Part shown: positions 44,594 to 54,310 of the stretch, piece after piece
How positions within the stretch are numbered: position 1 is the stretch's first letter
How the letters are laid out: each line of letters begins with the position of its first letter
DNA from: Fragilaria crotonensis
Taxonomy: Eukaryota > Bacillariophyta > Fragilariophyceae > Fragilariales > Fragilariaceae
Length of the DNA: 64,000 nt
Assembly (NCBI GenBank): GCA_022925895.1
Contig: JAKSYS010000244.1
Span: forward strand, 1-64,000
Direction: 5' to 3'
Program-made: the position numbers and the translations under genes
The notes under the pieces: generated by a model
What the model saw: only the letters and a program-made list of their open reading frames with translations
The model's database searches: none
What the model was told of the DNA's origin: nothing

Positions 44594-45641
44594 GGGAATG
44601 CCTAATGCACTAAAACTTAAGGAGCAAACTAAACACTAAACCAATCAGAATCCGCGGAGACGTCATCATTTCGAGTTTCGTCCTCAATGACTATTTGCAC
44701 CCCCCCCTCTCTAAATAAAGCACTTCGATCGAGGCTTTGAAAAATTCGATCATGCATATTCGTATACATACATAATCTTAGACACATGTAAGAGAGGATC
44801 TTCATGTGCATTCGAGTTTTGAACTCACATTCATTTATGCAAATGCATGGGCATACGATATATACGATATACGTAATCTGTATGCACACCAAGGACTTGT
44901 ATGCATACATTGTACCAGGTTGGCGTGTCTTCGTACAAATCGGCTCCTGAAATACTACGAAGACAAATCAACGATCGTCTGATACTGGATGTCTACGGGA
45001 GTTTGTCGTCGTGTGTACTACAGTAGCACGTGACATGTATTGATATGAAAACAGTAAATCGATACGAATGCAACTACTTCAGTACGAGTAATGCTACTAC
45101 GACAGTACGCCATACAACATGTTTCCGTACGCCGGTGTTGTTGTCAGGTGAGACCCTTGGAAAAAATGCGATGAAAATCAATCAAAACAGCTTCACTCCC
45201 ATGGTCACTACAACTGACAGACTACAATTGCTACATGAATAGAGGATACAGATTGGAAAGTTAAAAAGGGTCAACTACAAGAGAATGGACCTCAACTGTC
45301 AACAGTTGAGGGTCCATTGTCGCAAAATACAATTTAATTGTTTTGTGCTCATCCGATGCGTACCAGTCTTTTCAAGACCGTTTCTACGTGATTCTACCTA
45401 CTGTGGACTACGTAAGTTTAATAGTGCAGTACTATTTTCCTTATCTAATTTCAAAACTGGACGTTGAAAACGTAGCGTTGCGATGCCGGCGTGCAATTTG
45501 AATATACATTTATATGCATGTATAAGATAACGATCACCTCAGATGACTATTTTTACCCCTCTCCCCTATGACGTCTCCGCGGATTCTGATTGGTTTAGGG
45601 CTTTAGTTTGCTCCTTAAGTTTTAGTGCATTAGGCATTCCC
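44594..45641. mobile_element. Mutator-like MITE (1048 bp)
   Basis: Terminal inverted repeats of about 73 bp with only two or three differences, and a perfect 9-bp target duplication TGTTTTCGC (44585-44593, 45642-45650). Unit A has the empty site near 29635. No transposase. The interior (about 45100-45430) is related to 52930-53220 inside the larger element. It lies 315 bp before the start of gene 5. Confidence 0.9.
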
Positions 45642-45956
45642 TGTTTTCGCACGTAAAATATCAGAAGTCGTGGATCTGCTTATTGACAAATGACAACCAC
45701 GCCTGAGCCTCAAGAGTGAGTACTCCTGATGGAGAGCATATGTTCACATGGTAGGTGAGCATGTATCCAGTAAACGAAGTGCACTCAAGGAATCGAGTGC
45801 TTTCACGCGATATAAGCGCAAGGGTTTGTGTCTATACCTGTCGCTCTTTTCAGAAGCCAAACCTCTTCAGAGCATTTATTGTAGAACCACACGGCACAAG
45901 CCAAGCCAACCCTTTTGTGGCACAACAATACTCATCACTCGGAGAAGTTTAGAAGC
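45642..45956 (+). other. Leader of kinase gene 5
   Basis: Copy of the gene 4 leader (29640-29943). No gene. Confidence 0.55.
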
Positions 45957-47568
45957 ATGGCGTTCTTGACTGCGAATGAGGTTGCTTTGATCAACAGCGC
46001 CTTTGAGGGCAATCTCCCTGAGGTTCGTGATCAGTTACGTGCTGCTGGAGCCAATGTGAACGCCCAACGTGAAAGTGATGGTGCAACAGCCCTCTTGGCG
46101 GCGAGTTACAAGGGACATGTGGATATAGTCCGAGCGTTGCTGAAGCACGGCAATGTGGATGTGAATGTCAAAAGTAATTATAGGTCAGCACACATGGACA
46201 ATTATATCCGTCGAGGCCATTTCAAAAATGTCCGCTGGTGGCTCGATTCCGCGCGAAAGAAGAATGTGGATTCTCTATATCCTGGTCGCATGACAGCCCT
46301 TATCATGGCTAGTTACCAAGGCCATATCGACGTTGTCCGCTTGTTGCTTGGGGACGAGGATGTCGATGTGAATGCCCAAGATGATGCTGATGGTGCATCC
46401 GCCCTCATGGCGGCGAGTTACCAGGGTCACGAGGAAATTGTCCTTGAATTGCTCAAGAACAAGAAAAAGGTGGATATGAATGCCCGCGATGTGCTGTATG
46501 CTGAAACGGCTCTCTACAAGGCGAGTTCACAAGGTCATGCGAAAGTCGTCCGTGTGTTGCTCCAGTATGATGACAATTTGGATGCGAATCTCAAAGATAC
46601 TGATGGTAAAACAGCCCTCGTGGCGGCGAGTAACAAGGGACATGTGGAAATAGTCCAAATATCTCGAAGAAGGGAAAAGGCATCAACTGTGACTACATTC
46701 CTGCGTATGATCAGTGTATTCTTTTGGCGTGATCATGGCTGAGTTAATAATAGGGCGCTTGAATTATGGAAAGGCAACAAATGTCCTTCCAGACTTGAGT
46801 CCGTAATGAGGCAACGCCTGTCGTTGATGGATGGAAAAAGCTCATGGATGATGCGGATAAGAAGGTCACCTGGAATGCAGAAGCTCTTGAAGTAGTTTGC
46901 ATGACAGTGATTGGGTGTATCACCCCTAGCTCTGAAAGAAGGTTGAGCACAATCAACCTCCTGGACCTGCTAAAACATGCCATCGATACACAAGCCGGGA
47001 AAAGTGACGTTGGCATGGAGGGTGAACTCGTGGGTCCTCCCGCCATGGAGCGTCCCGGGACTGATGGTGCCGAAGGAAGGCTCAACAGGATCTTGTCGAA
47101 CATTGGTAGACGGAACTCTGAATCGGAGAGTGCTGTCATTGGCGTTTGTGTCGCATGCAACCGAAACATTGCTGTTGTAAAGTGTAGGCGAGAATCGCAC
47201 GCACTGTGCGCCAACTGTATTGATGACGCAGTTTGGAACGCTCCTCCCAGCACCAATTCCTCGTTCGAACTCTTGTGCTTGAAGTTGGAGTGCTCGAGCC
47301 AGCCTTTCACATACAAAGATCTTTGCAAGCACATACATCCTAATGTATGGACCTACCACATGCAAAAGTATTCGGAACAAGGCTTTAACGAAATCAAATA
47401 GGCTGCCGACGAAATCAAGGACTAGGTGAAAAAGTTGTCGTCCGTAAATGTTAAATGCTTACCAGGGTGGGCGTTGCAACATGCGAGTGCGGAACAGTTA
47501 AAGCTGTGCCCAGCTGTCTTGGTGCTCACTGGCATCGCAGTGGATCGTTCGAAAGATCTCAAAACGTG
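45957..47568 (+). pseudogene. Ankyrin-kinase gene 5 (internal deletion, chimeric)
   Basis: The first 230 codons follow gene 4 closely (about six ankyrin repeats). At about 46656 the sequence jumps from an ankyrin repeat (HVEIVQ) into the late kinase region (ISRRREKAS, corresponding to YISKKGKGINCDYIPAYDVYSF of gene 1), so most ankyrin repeats and the catalytic kinase core are missing. A RING-like part (CVACNRNIAVVKC, HALCANC) is open at 46844-47401. The same TAG codons as in gene 4 follow, and the C-terminal domain again stops at DLKTW where an EPSPS relic begins. Confidence 0.85.
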
Positions 47569-48552
47569 GTCGCGACGATCTCGCGGAACCGTATCATCAC
47601 TGTATGGACGAGTAACCACTGTTGGCGACGGTCGTTCAGTTTCGAAATTTGCCGCACTTGTTGCACGCTGCGCAGTTTGAATGGAATGTCCGCCAGTCAT
47701 GATCCATGCAACGACAAACCTTCAGACCAAACTTCCCGGAGGGATGGTACGACCGCGATGACAAGGCGTCATTGTGATCCTTGAACTGCATGCCTTTTAT
47801 TGTTGTTTGTCAACACGTCCACACGCACCCTCCAATCCTCGATCACTGGGATAATGTCATTTCAGTACTGTACCATTCGTCTCGACTCGTGCCCGCCCCC
47901 TTGTGCTGATGGCGATGTATGCTACCATTGCCATCATGGATGAATTCATTCTTGACTCCCTCTGTCGCCTTGACGATTTGACTCATGAATAAGTTCAGCG
48001 GCTGTCGCAGATGTCATGGAAGGAGACTTGGACGGGGGCCGCGCCTTCCTTTAGAATAGTCAAAGATCATAGCTACAAATCACAAGTGAACATGTTGGTA
48101 TAGGGAGATGCCACTTCCGCCAGTTCCTTTTTGGCGGGGCTGCCATGACAGACGGATAGGGATCCGTCGAGGGCAATGTATCATTCGCGAATGTGATCGA
48201 GTAACTTGGCGACACCTTGTCGCCGTCCCAACAGTATCACCATTCCACCTGAGAGATAAAGGCGTCGCACCCAAACTCAAGGGAGTTGGTATGGCTTATG
48301 GTAAATCCCAGATGCCGCCATGACTTTTGGCGGTGGTGGCGCTCTTTGCCAAAGGTCTCACGATGATTTGCACATGCCTACGTCGTAGTACTAGTCCTGG
48401 CATAAGAAAGAGATTGAGCGCACCATTGCCTAATGCACCAAGTTGGGTGCTTGCTTGGAAGAGTTTGATGATTATCGCATCACTCGTCCACCGATAAAAC
48501 GCAACAACAACGTGTCACCAAATGACCATGACGTTTGTCCCGGGTCCCGGCT
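47569..48552 (+). pseudogene. EPSP synthase relic, unit B second copy
   Basis: Copy of 33575-34575 with the same junction to the kinase gene. ECPPVMIHATTNLQTKLPGG (about 47680-47745) is well preserved; the later parts are more decayed. Its end is cut by the insertion of the 4930-bp element at 48562. Confidence 0.78.
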
Positions 48553-48561
48553 GCCCGAGGG

Positions 48562-48621
48562 GAGAAAGCTTAACGTCTAGATATTTCGATCTATTTAGAA
48601 TCTATATAGAAGATAAAAGTA
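48562..48621 (+). repeat. Left TIR of the 4930-bp element
   Basis: Pairs with 53432-53491 in reverse complement, 55 of about 60 bases matching by eye. Confidence 0.88.
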
Positions 48622-49186
48622 TATATTTTCGAATACATTTATCTTCATTTGTCCTCTACAGCCCCTTGGACGTCATCTGCTTTCAACGTTCACTAATCAG
48701 ACTGCTACAGTAGAAAGGGTGTTCGCACGAGCGCTGGCACGGCTGCCAAAAAACACATCCCATGTTCACATGTGGAGAATTGAAGTATACGGAGTATATG
48801 CCGTTGAATCATACTGTGTGTTGTGCACTCCAGTAGTTGTAGTACTCCGCTAACGAGGTATGGTCCGAGTTCCATCCAAAATCGATCCCTACTTTTCTCG
48901 AAGACAATCCTACAACGGTTTAATACTGAAAGTCTACGAGTCGTCAGTTGCCGTTAGCGTTGGTACTACCAGTAGGACAACGCCGAGTATGAAGTTTAAA
49001 CTACGATAGTTCGGAATTCATCGTAGATTCTACCTACATCCCAATACTCTGAGTGCTCCAAAAAAACCCGAATTCTTTATTTTACGTGCTGCCGCTATGT
49101 TCGTTGCTAAGAACATTCGACCCGCACGACTAAACACTACTTTTGTGCAAATAGTGTCCCGTATTGATCATGGTTGTGTGACGAAG

Positions 49187-51877
49187 TTATCCGCCGCGAG
49201 TGAAGTAGGACCGGATACTCCGCATGCCTGACCGCGCCCGTGCCTGGATAGCTCTTAGATTTTCCTGTATCAGTGGCCCATGAAGTGCAATCCAGTTTTG
49301 TGTTGTCCATATCGGCTCCCTCCTGTGCTCCTCTTCACTACGCCTCATAAGTTGTTGGATGGGGTCGTCTAGATGGTCCTTCATGCGATATAGGTCAGCC
49401 AGGGTGCAATCCACTTCGCGCCTATTGGCCATTTGTTTCGACGCTGTGTCCGCTCCATTTAGGTCCCTGTTTCGCATTTCCCATAATATAAACCAATGAT
49501 CCCAAAACGTCCCGATTATACATTCTTGCCATCGTGCTCCTGTAAACGATTTGTTGCGGCGGTGTAATGATGACGATGCATAATAGTCGTCCTGTAGGCG
49601 ACTCCATTCTTCACTAAAACGGCCGTTGAACATCTGTCGCCACCCGATAGCTTGTTGTTGCGCTCCCGCTCTCCGAAGATCTTGTGGACATGCTTGTAAA
49701 TCGATCACATAATCGTCTCTCGCGAACCACCCCTCAACTGCTCGAAGCAGTAGTTGATGTAGGTCAGGCCTTGTTCGTTTGTCTTTGCACGTTGTGTCGA
49801 GTGCGTTCAGGAAAGCTGTTCGCCATTCATGCCTTGAGTTATCGTGGTGGCAACGGATAACATGATCTCGTGTCTCAGTGTGTCGATTGCATAAGGGGCA
49901 TAATTTACGGCGGTGATCGTGCCTATGGACATTTGCGTTCACGGGTACTAGGATATCGTGGACAAGTTTTGTAAAATGAACTCGACGGTGGATACGTTTC
50001 TTGAGGACTTGACCATGTGCCGTCCAATTTATCGATCGCATGATAGCCGGTGTCCAATCGTTCTTAACGGCTATATGTTGGAAAAGAGGGTCTTTTGTTG
50101 CTGTGTGTCGTAGGACTGCTTCATGGTTCGATGTGATCGTTCCATGACACGTTTGGACGTGGGCTCGAGTATGTGGCATCATCAACACGTACGGGCGCAC
50201 GGCGCCATGGAGGCGTTGGTATCTTGAGGCTTGATGGTCAGCATCGACGTTAAGTTGGGCGAGAAGAGACAATTGATGATATGGGGTATGGAGATCCTGG
50301 TGACCTCGCACATGTTGCAAATGCATGCCTGGTAAAAGTTTCAGGGATTCCTGGATTTCGATCAAAACGTCCCAATCTGCCAACAACACCGGCAGATTCT
50401 TCCACTGACCTTGATATGACTGGCAGGGCTCGTGGGGAAGTACTTCTGTGGGTACAGTGCGTTGCTTGATTGTGTCCAGGACGCTTTGGCTATCGGTAGC
50501 CAGTATGCCATGCCAGTCATCAAAGTGACCTGTAAATTCCGCAAGCCTTAAAAGAAACCTAGTAGCAGCCAACATCCCAAAGGCCTCTGATCGGAATGCA
50601 CTTGCGGTGGCTCCACGGGCCGGTCCCATTCCCATCGCGACTCGCTCTCCCCGGTCGTCACTTAATACCCAGCCAAATGCGCCTTGGTTACCGTACTTCT
50701 CTGACCCATCACTAACGACTCGTACTCCATGAGACAACATAACCGATACGGAATAAGGATCTAACAATAGCTCCGTGTGTTGTAGAATGTCGCTTTCCCA
50801 AGTCTCGAGAGTTGCCATAAACGCATCAAATGTTGCGATACTTTGCATGTGTTGGGGTGATATCACCAGACTTTGCGCTACTTTCGTCCACAGTTCCTGC
50901 CCCTTGTACTGGATTTCAATTGGGGTTGCACCACTCGGAAGGTTGTCCCACAGATAGGTTTGTGATGTTGATTTCCAAGTCTCGATTTCCTGGGATACTC
51001 GTGAACACTTTTGAAACTCCCCAGACGGATGTCGGACGTATACTTTGTTTCTGTGCTTGTATCCAAGATGGATCATTCTTTGACGATGAATGGGGAGTAA
51101 CCACTTCCCAAGTGATTGATACAGGTAGCCCTCCGAGTCGCTCCACAATCGATTAGCTTTCCTCCATAATTTCCATTCCTCTGCCCCGGGTTTACCTTGA
51201 TGAATCCACGGTCTTTGATGCGCTCGGCAAAGAGTTGGGATGACACCGGTTAATGTGTAGTCCTCAACTTTATCTCCCGCGATGGTGGCAAGATCTGCGA
51301 GTGTTATGGACTTCAGATAAAGGCGACAGTAATTGAGGCGCCTAATTTCTGCGCTCGTGAACTGCTTCGACTGCATGATAACCTCCATGATAAAGATGTC
51401 GTTCTGCCGTTGGGGTTCCGGCTCTCCGGGTTTGTCGAGGTGGAGAGACGCTTTGATTGAAGCTAAGAAATCCCGGAGGGACTTAATCCATTTCGATTCG
51501 AGGTGCGGGAGAGGCGTATGCACGTCGGCCAGGATAGATACCGATGTTCCAACTGCTTGCTGAAACCAGTGTACTGCGATTCGTAATAATTTCCCGGCCT
51601 GTGTATTATCTCGCCAATGTGTGAGAAACATCTTAATCTGTCCAAGCCCCTGCTGATGGTATAGTAGATGCCGGAAGTTTGCTCCTCCAAGTTCGAGGGG
51701 GCCATAGATAATCTCCCGCTTTGTATTCCGATTGAATCCGAATACTCTGAGTGCTCCAGTAGCACCGTTTAGATAGTACAGCGCTCTACACTTTTTTCGT
51801 CCCGAGTTTTTGTACCACCTTCCTGTCCGTCGTCCGTTTCTTGGTATTGTTTCTACGAGACTTAGAGCGCAACACAA
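49187..51877 (-). CDS. LINE ORF2 C-terminal part: RNase H and CCHC zinc knuckle, no reverse transcriptase
   Basis: Open for about 896 codons on the reverse strand without an ATG at its beginning. RNase H at about residues 385-530: VSDGSEKYGNQGAFGW (Asp), RSEAFGML (Glu), ATDSQSVL (Asp), NVDADHQAS (last Asp). Around residue 665, CPLCNRHTETRDHVIRC is the C-terminal zinc knuckle usual in LINE ORF2 proteins. Endonuclease and reverse transcriptase regions are absent upstream (the sequence runs into the minisatellite ORF), so this is a truncated LINE or a captured piece inside the Mutator-like element. The long open frame is striking for a dead fragment and suggests youth or co-option. Confidence 0.8.
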   Translation of the reverse strand: MCCALSLVETIPRNGRRTGRWYKNSGRKKCRALYYLNGATGALRVFGFNRNTKREIIYGPLELGGANFRHLLYHQQGLGQIKMFLTHWRDNTQAGKLLRIAVHWFQQAVGTSVSILADVHTPLPHLESKWIKSLRDFLASIKASLHLDKPGEPEPQRQNDIFIMEVIMQSKQFTSAEIRRLNYCRLYLKSITLADLATIAGDKVEDYTLTGVIPTLCRAHQRPWIHQGKPGAEEWKLWRKANRLWSDSEGYLYQSLGKWLLPIHRQRMIHLGYKHRNKVYVRHPSGEFQKCSRVSQEIETWKSTSQTYLWDNLPSGATPIEIQYKGQELWTKVAQSLVISPQHMQSIATFDAFMATLETWESDILQHTELLLDPYSVSVMLSHGVRVVSDGSEKYGNQGAFGWVLSDDRGERVAMGMGPARGATASAFRSEAFGMLAATRFLLRLAEFTGHFDDWHGILATDSQSVLDTIKQRTVPTEVLPHEPCQSYQGQWKNLPVLLADWDVLIEIQESLKLLPGMHLQHVRGHQDLHTPYHQLSLLAQLNVDADHQASRYQRLHGAVRPYVLMMPHTRAHVQTCHGTITSNHEAVLRHTATKDPLFQHIAVKNDWTPAIMRSINWTAHGQVLKKRIHRRVHFTKLVHDILVPVNANVHRHDHRRKLCPLCNRHTETRDHVIRCHHDNSRHEWRTAFLNALDTTCKDKRTRPDLHQLLLRAVEGWFARDDYVIDLQACPQDLRRAGAQQQAIGWRQMFNGRFSEEWSRLQDDYYASSSLHRRNKSFTGARWQECIIGTFWDHWFILWEMRNRDLNGADTASKQMANRREVDCTLADLYRMKDHLDDPIQQLMRRSEEEHRREPIWTTQNWIALHGPLIQENLRAIQARARSGMRSIRSYFTRGG

Positions 51878-51879
51878 AG

Positions 51880-52695
51880 ATGAGCAAAGAGGGGGCCCCC
51901 GAACCCCCTCGTTTCGATTTGCCCATTGATTCCTGTCCTACTGGCCAGCACAATGATGTCCTTCAAAAAATGAACTCCAAAGAGCAGCAGGGAGATGAGA
52001 AACTTGAAAGGCTTGATGACATTTTTTCAGCACCAAAATTCAATTCCTACGTACGTACCTGGTATGCATTCCACGCAGCTGATAATACAATCAAACAAAT
52101 TTCCGCGCTCTCTGTGAACCACCACCTTCCGACTACTGACTACCGTTCAACTGACTACCGTCCTACCAACTACTATTCTACCGACTACCGTTCTACCGAT
52201 TACTGTTCTTCCGACTACTGTTCTTCCGACTACTGTTCTTCCCACTACCGTTCTACCGACTACTGCTCATCGTACCGTTCAACCGACTGCCGTTCTACCG
52301 ACTACTGTACAACTGACTACCGTCCTACTGACTATTGCTTTACCAACTATTGTTCCACCGACTACTGTTCTACCGTCCATTTTTCCACCGTTCACCCTCC
52401 TACCATCCACTTTTCTACCGTCCACTTTCCTACCGTCCACTTTCCTACCGTCCACTTTCCTACCGTCCACTTTCCTACCGTCCACTTTTCTACCGACTAC
52501 CGTCCTACTGACTACTGCTTTTCCAACTACTATCCGACCAACTACTGTCCGACCAACTACCGTCCTACCAACCACTGTTCTACCAGCCTCCCCCCTACTG
52601 TGTATGGTCATACTGCAAGCCAGTATGCAACTACTCTGCAGGGCTCCACTCTTCACAGGATCTTCCCCCACTTCAGCCATCCTCCCTACACCTGA
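51880..52695 (+). CDS. Possible ORF: unique 90-residue head plus STDYC/PTVHF repeats
   Basis: 271 codons from ATG 51880. The head (MSKEGAPEPPRFDLPIDSCP...) is hydrophilic with no recognised domain. From about residue 88 it is pentapeptide repeats encoded by a 15-bp minisatellite: STDYR/STDYC-type, then a block of PTVHF-type, then STDYC-type again. It is head-to-head with the LINE frame, with almost no gap. May be an expressed low-complexity protein or merely an open minisatellite. I do not recognise it. Confidence 0.4.
   Translation: MSKEGAPEPPRFDLPIDSCPTGQHNDVLQKMNSKEQQGDEKLERLDDIFSAPKFNSYVRTWYAFHAADNTIKQISALSVNHHLPTTDYRSTDYRPTNYYSTDYRSTDYCSSDYCSSDYCSSHYRSTDYCSSYRSTDCRSTDYCTTDYRPTDYCFTNYCSTDYCSTVHFSTVHPPTIHFSTVHFPTVHFPTVHFPTVHFPTVHFSTDYRPTDYCFSNYYPTNYCPTNYRPTNHCSTSLPPTVYGHTASQYATTLQGSTLHRIFPHFSHPPYT
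52130..52600. repeat. 15-bp minisatellite with two unit families
   Basis: About 30 units of TCTACCGACTACTGT-like sequence, with a central homogeneous block of CCTACCGTCCACTTT units (about 52385-52490). Frame is kept on both strands because the unit is a multiple of three. Confidence 0.9.
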
Positions 52696-53431
52696 CCAAT
52701 GGCTATTTTCACTTCCATGGATTCATGTTTTAGGTTATAGTTAATGAATGAGCTCTCGCCGGCCTAGCCTGCTGGAGCGGGGTACACTGTGACATCCGTG
52801 CGGTTGTCACGCGGTGAAAACCCGATAATTAGTTTTCGTTTTGTTTTGTTTAGTACAGCGCTCTACGCGTACAATTCGGAAGTGCTACGCGTACTGGATT
52901 TTCACTACTACAGTGGTGGTACCTCGATACCGGTACGCCGGTGAGCTTTTGTTGTCATGAGACCCTTCTCAAGCAATGCTTTGAAAATCAATCAAAAACA
53001 GACATCTTCAGTCCCATTGTCTCTACTACTGACTATAATGGGTACATGTGCTAAAGACAAAGAATGGAGAGTAAAAAAGAAGGAGAACTACAGAGATATG
53101 ACAGGCAGATTGTCTGCAGTGGAGGGTCCATTGCCCAAATTTGAACTGAGGAGTTTTGTCATGATTTTGTGCATTTGGCGTTCCAGGTACATTGTCAACT
53201 GTTTCTACGGACGTGCGTAGGAGTATACCAGAACTCCCGTGGCTATCAACTTCGGATTTGGGCGCGGCTAAAACAAACAAATGATTCAAAACAACTCCAA
53301 AGTAGAACTCGAAGTACCCCAAGTATGACAGATTAGGACTATCGATGCACATGGAATGAGATTTTAAGTGAACCGAGGGGTTCGTTTCGATGACGTTCAC
53401 ATGACGTTAAAATCATCTGTTCGGGAAGGCT

Positions 53432-53491
53432 TACTTTTATCTTCCGTATAGATTCTAAATAGATCGAATTTTCTAGACGTTAAGCTTTATC
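53432..53491 (-). repeat. Right TIR of the 4930-bp element
   Basis: Reverse complement partner of 48562-48621, followed directly by the second GCCCGAGGG. Confidence 0.88.
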
Positions 53492-53501
53492 GCCCGAGGG
53501 A

Positions 53502-53926
53502 CGACGCCGACGCTGTGTCCTGCCGTCCTGCCGTTGAGTCCAAGCTTCTTGTCTGTCACTACAACTACTGCTAACGTCTACTCTCGGAGTACAGTTCCTG
53601 TTGCCACCCCCTCTTGTATTGGTATAGCCCTGGCGGTCTTGGAATTTTCCTTTTCTTCTTTTCCTTCCTCAAGTTGATGAAGCAAGATGCAAAACAAAAA
53701 ATCTGATTCCCGCTGCTGTTCTGTATATGTAGTACGAGTACTGGTAGCTGTGTTCCGAGTAGTACTCGAGACTCGAGTGCAGCGATGGCCCATGGCATCC
53801 TCGCAATTACCATGGTACATCAATGCATGAATGAATGAATATACGCCTGATCGTCACGTAGCTTGCACGATTCACACTACAGTATCGAGTCTGTCGAGTT
53901 AGTAATGAGGCTCGTCGTGGAAATTC
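53502..53926. other. End spacer of unit B
   Basis: Continues the unit after the Mutator-like insertion (ACGACGCCGACGCTGTGTCC, as at 34591). It keeps the GGAATTTTCCTTTTCTTC word near 53640. No gene seen. Confidence 0.5.
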
Positions 53927-54310
53927 TTAGGGCCGTTCTTACCAAGAGGTTTTTTCGTATTTTTGGTATGATCATCTCCGGGTTTATAGCCGTTGGTATC
54001 ACGTGTCGACTCCGAATATCCGGGTTGGGACTGGTATCATATTGGTATCATGATACCGCTTTGTGATACCATTTTTGACCCCCCCTCCCAAAGGGTATCA
54101 CGTGATACAAGCTAATCTCTTCGAGTGTCACATGATACATTTCTTAAATGAAAAACAAGATGATCTTGGAGGACGACGCACATCGTTGTTTGGCGCTTCT
54201 TGGCTGGACTTCAAGCAAGAAGGAGCGAAATATTAGAAGCGTACTGGAGTATGAAACACTTCTGCTTCTCGGCTTGCAGGTGACTTGAATACATTATTAA
54301 AAAAACAATC

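Larger units (their letters stand above)
48562..53491. mobile_element. Mutator-like element (4930 bp) carrying a LINE fragment and a repeat ORF
   Basis: About 60-bp terminal inverted repeats (AAGCTTAACGTCTAGA near each tip) with about five differences. Perfect 9-bp target duplication GCCCGAGGG at 48553-48561 and 53492-53500. Unit A has the empty site near 34580-34595, where the flanks join. No MULE transposase seen, so it is non-autonomous; contents resemble a Pack-MULE that picked up other sequence. The 48650-49186 and 52700-53400 parts hold no recognised gene. Confidence 0.88.
35040..53860 (+). repeat. Composite unit B (about 13 kb without later insertions)
   Basis: Repeats unit A in order: EPSPS relic, kinase gene 3, 3' block, dehydrogenase relic, short EPSPS relic, kinase gene 5, EPSPS relic, spacer. 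It has been enlarged by a TIR element, a Mutator-like MITE and a 4930-bp Mutator-like element. Confidence 0.75.

Noticed and set aside
48650-48830. hAT-like dimerisation segment (TATVERVFARA) in the left part of the 4930-bp element
   Set aside because: Only a dozen residues resemble the motif, and no other hAT domain or ends are present. Too weak to report.
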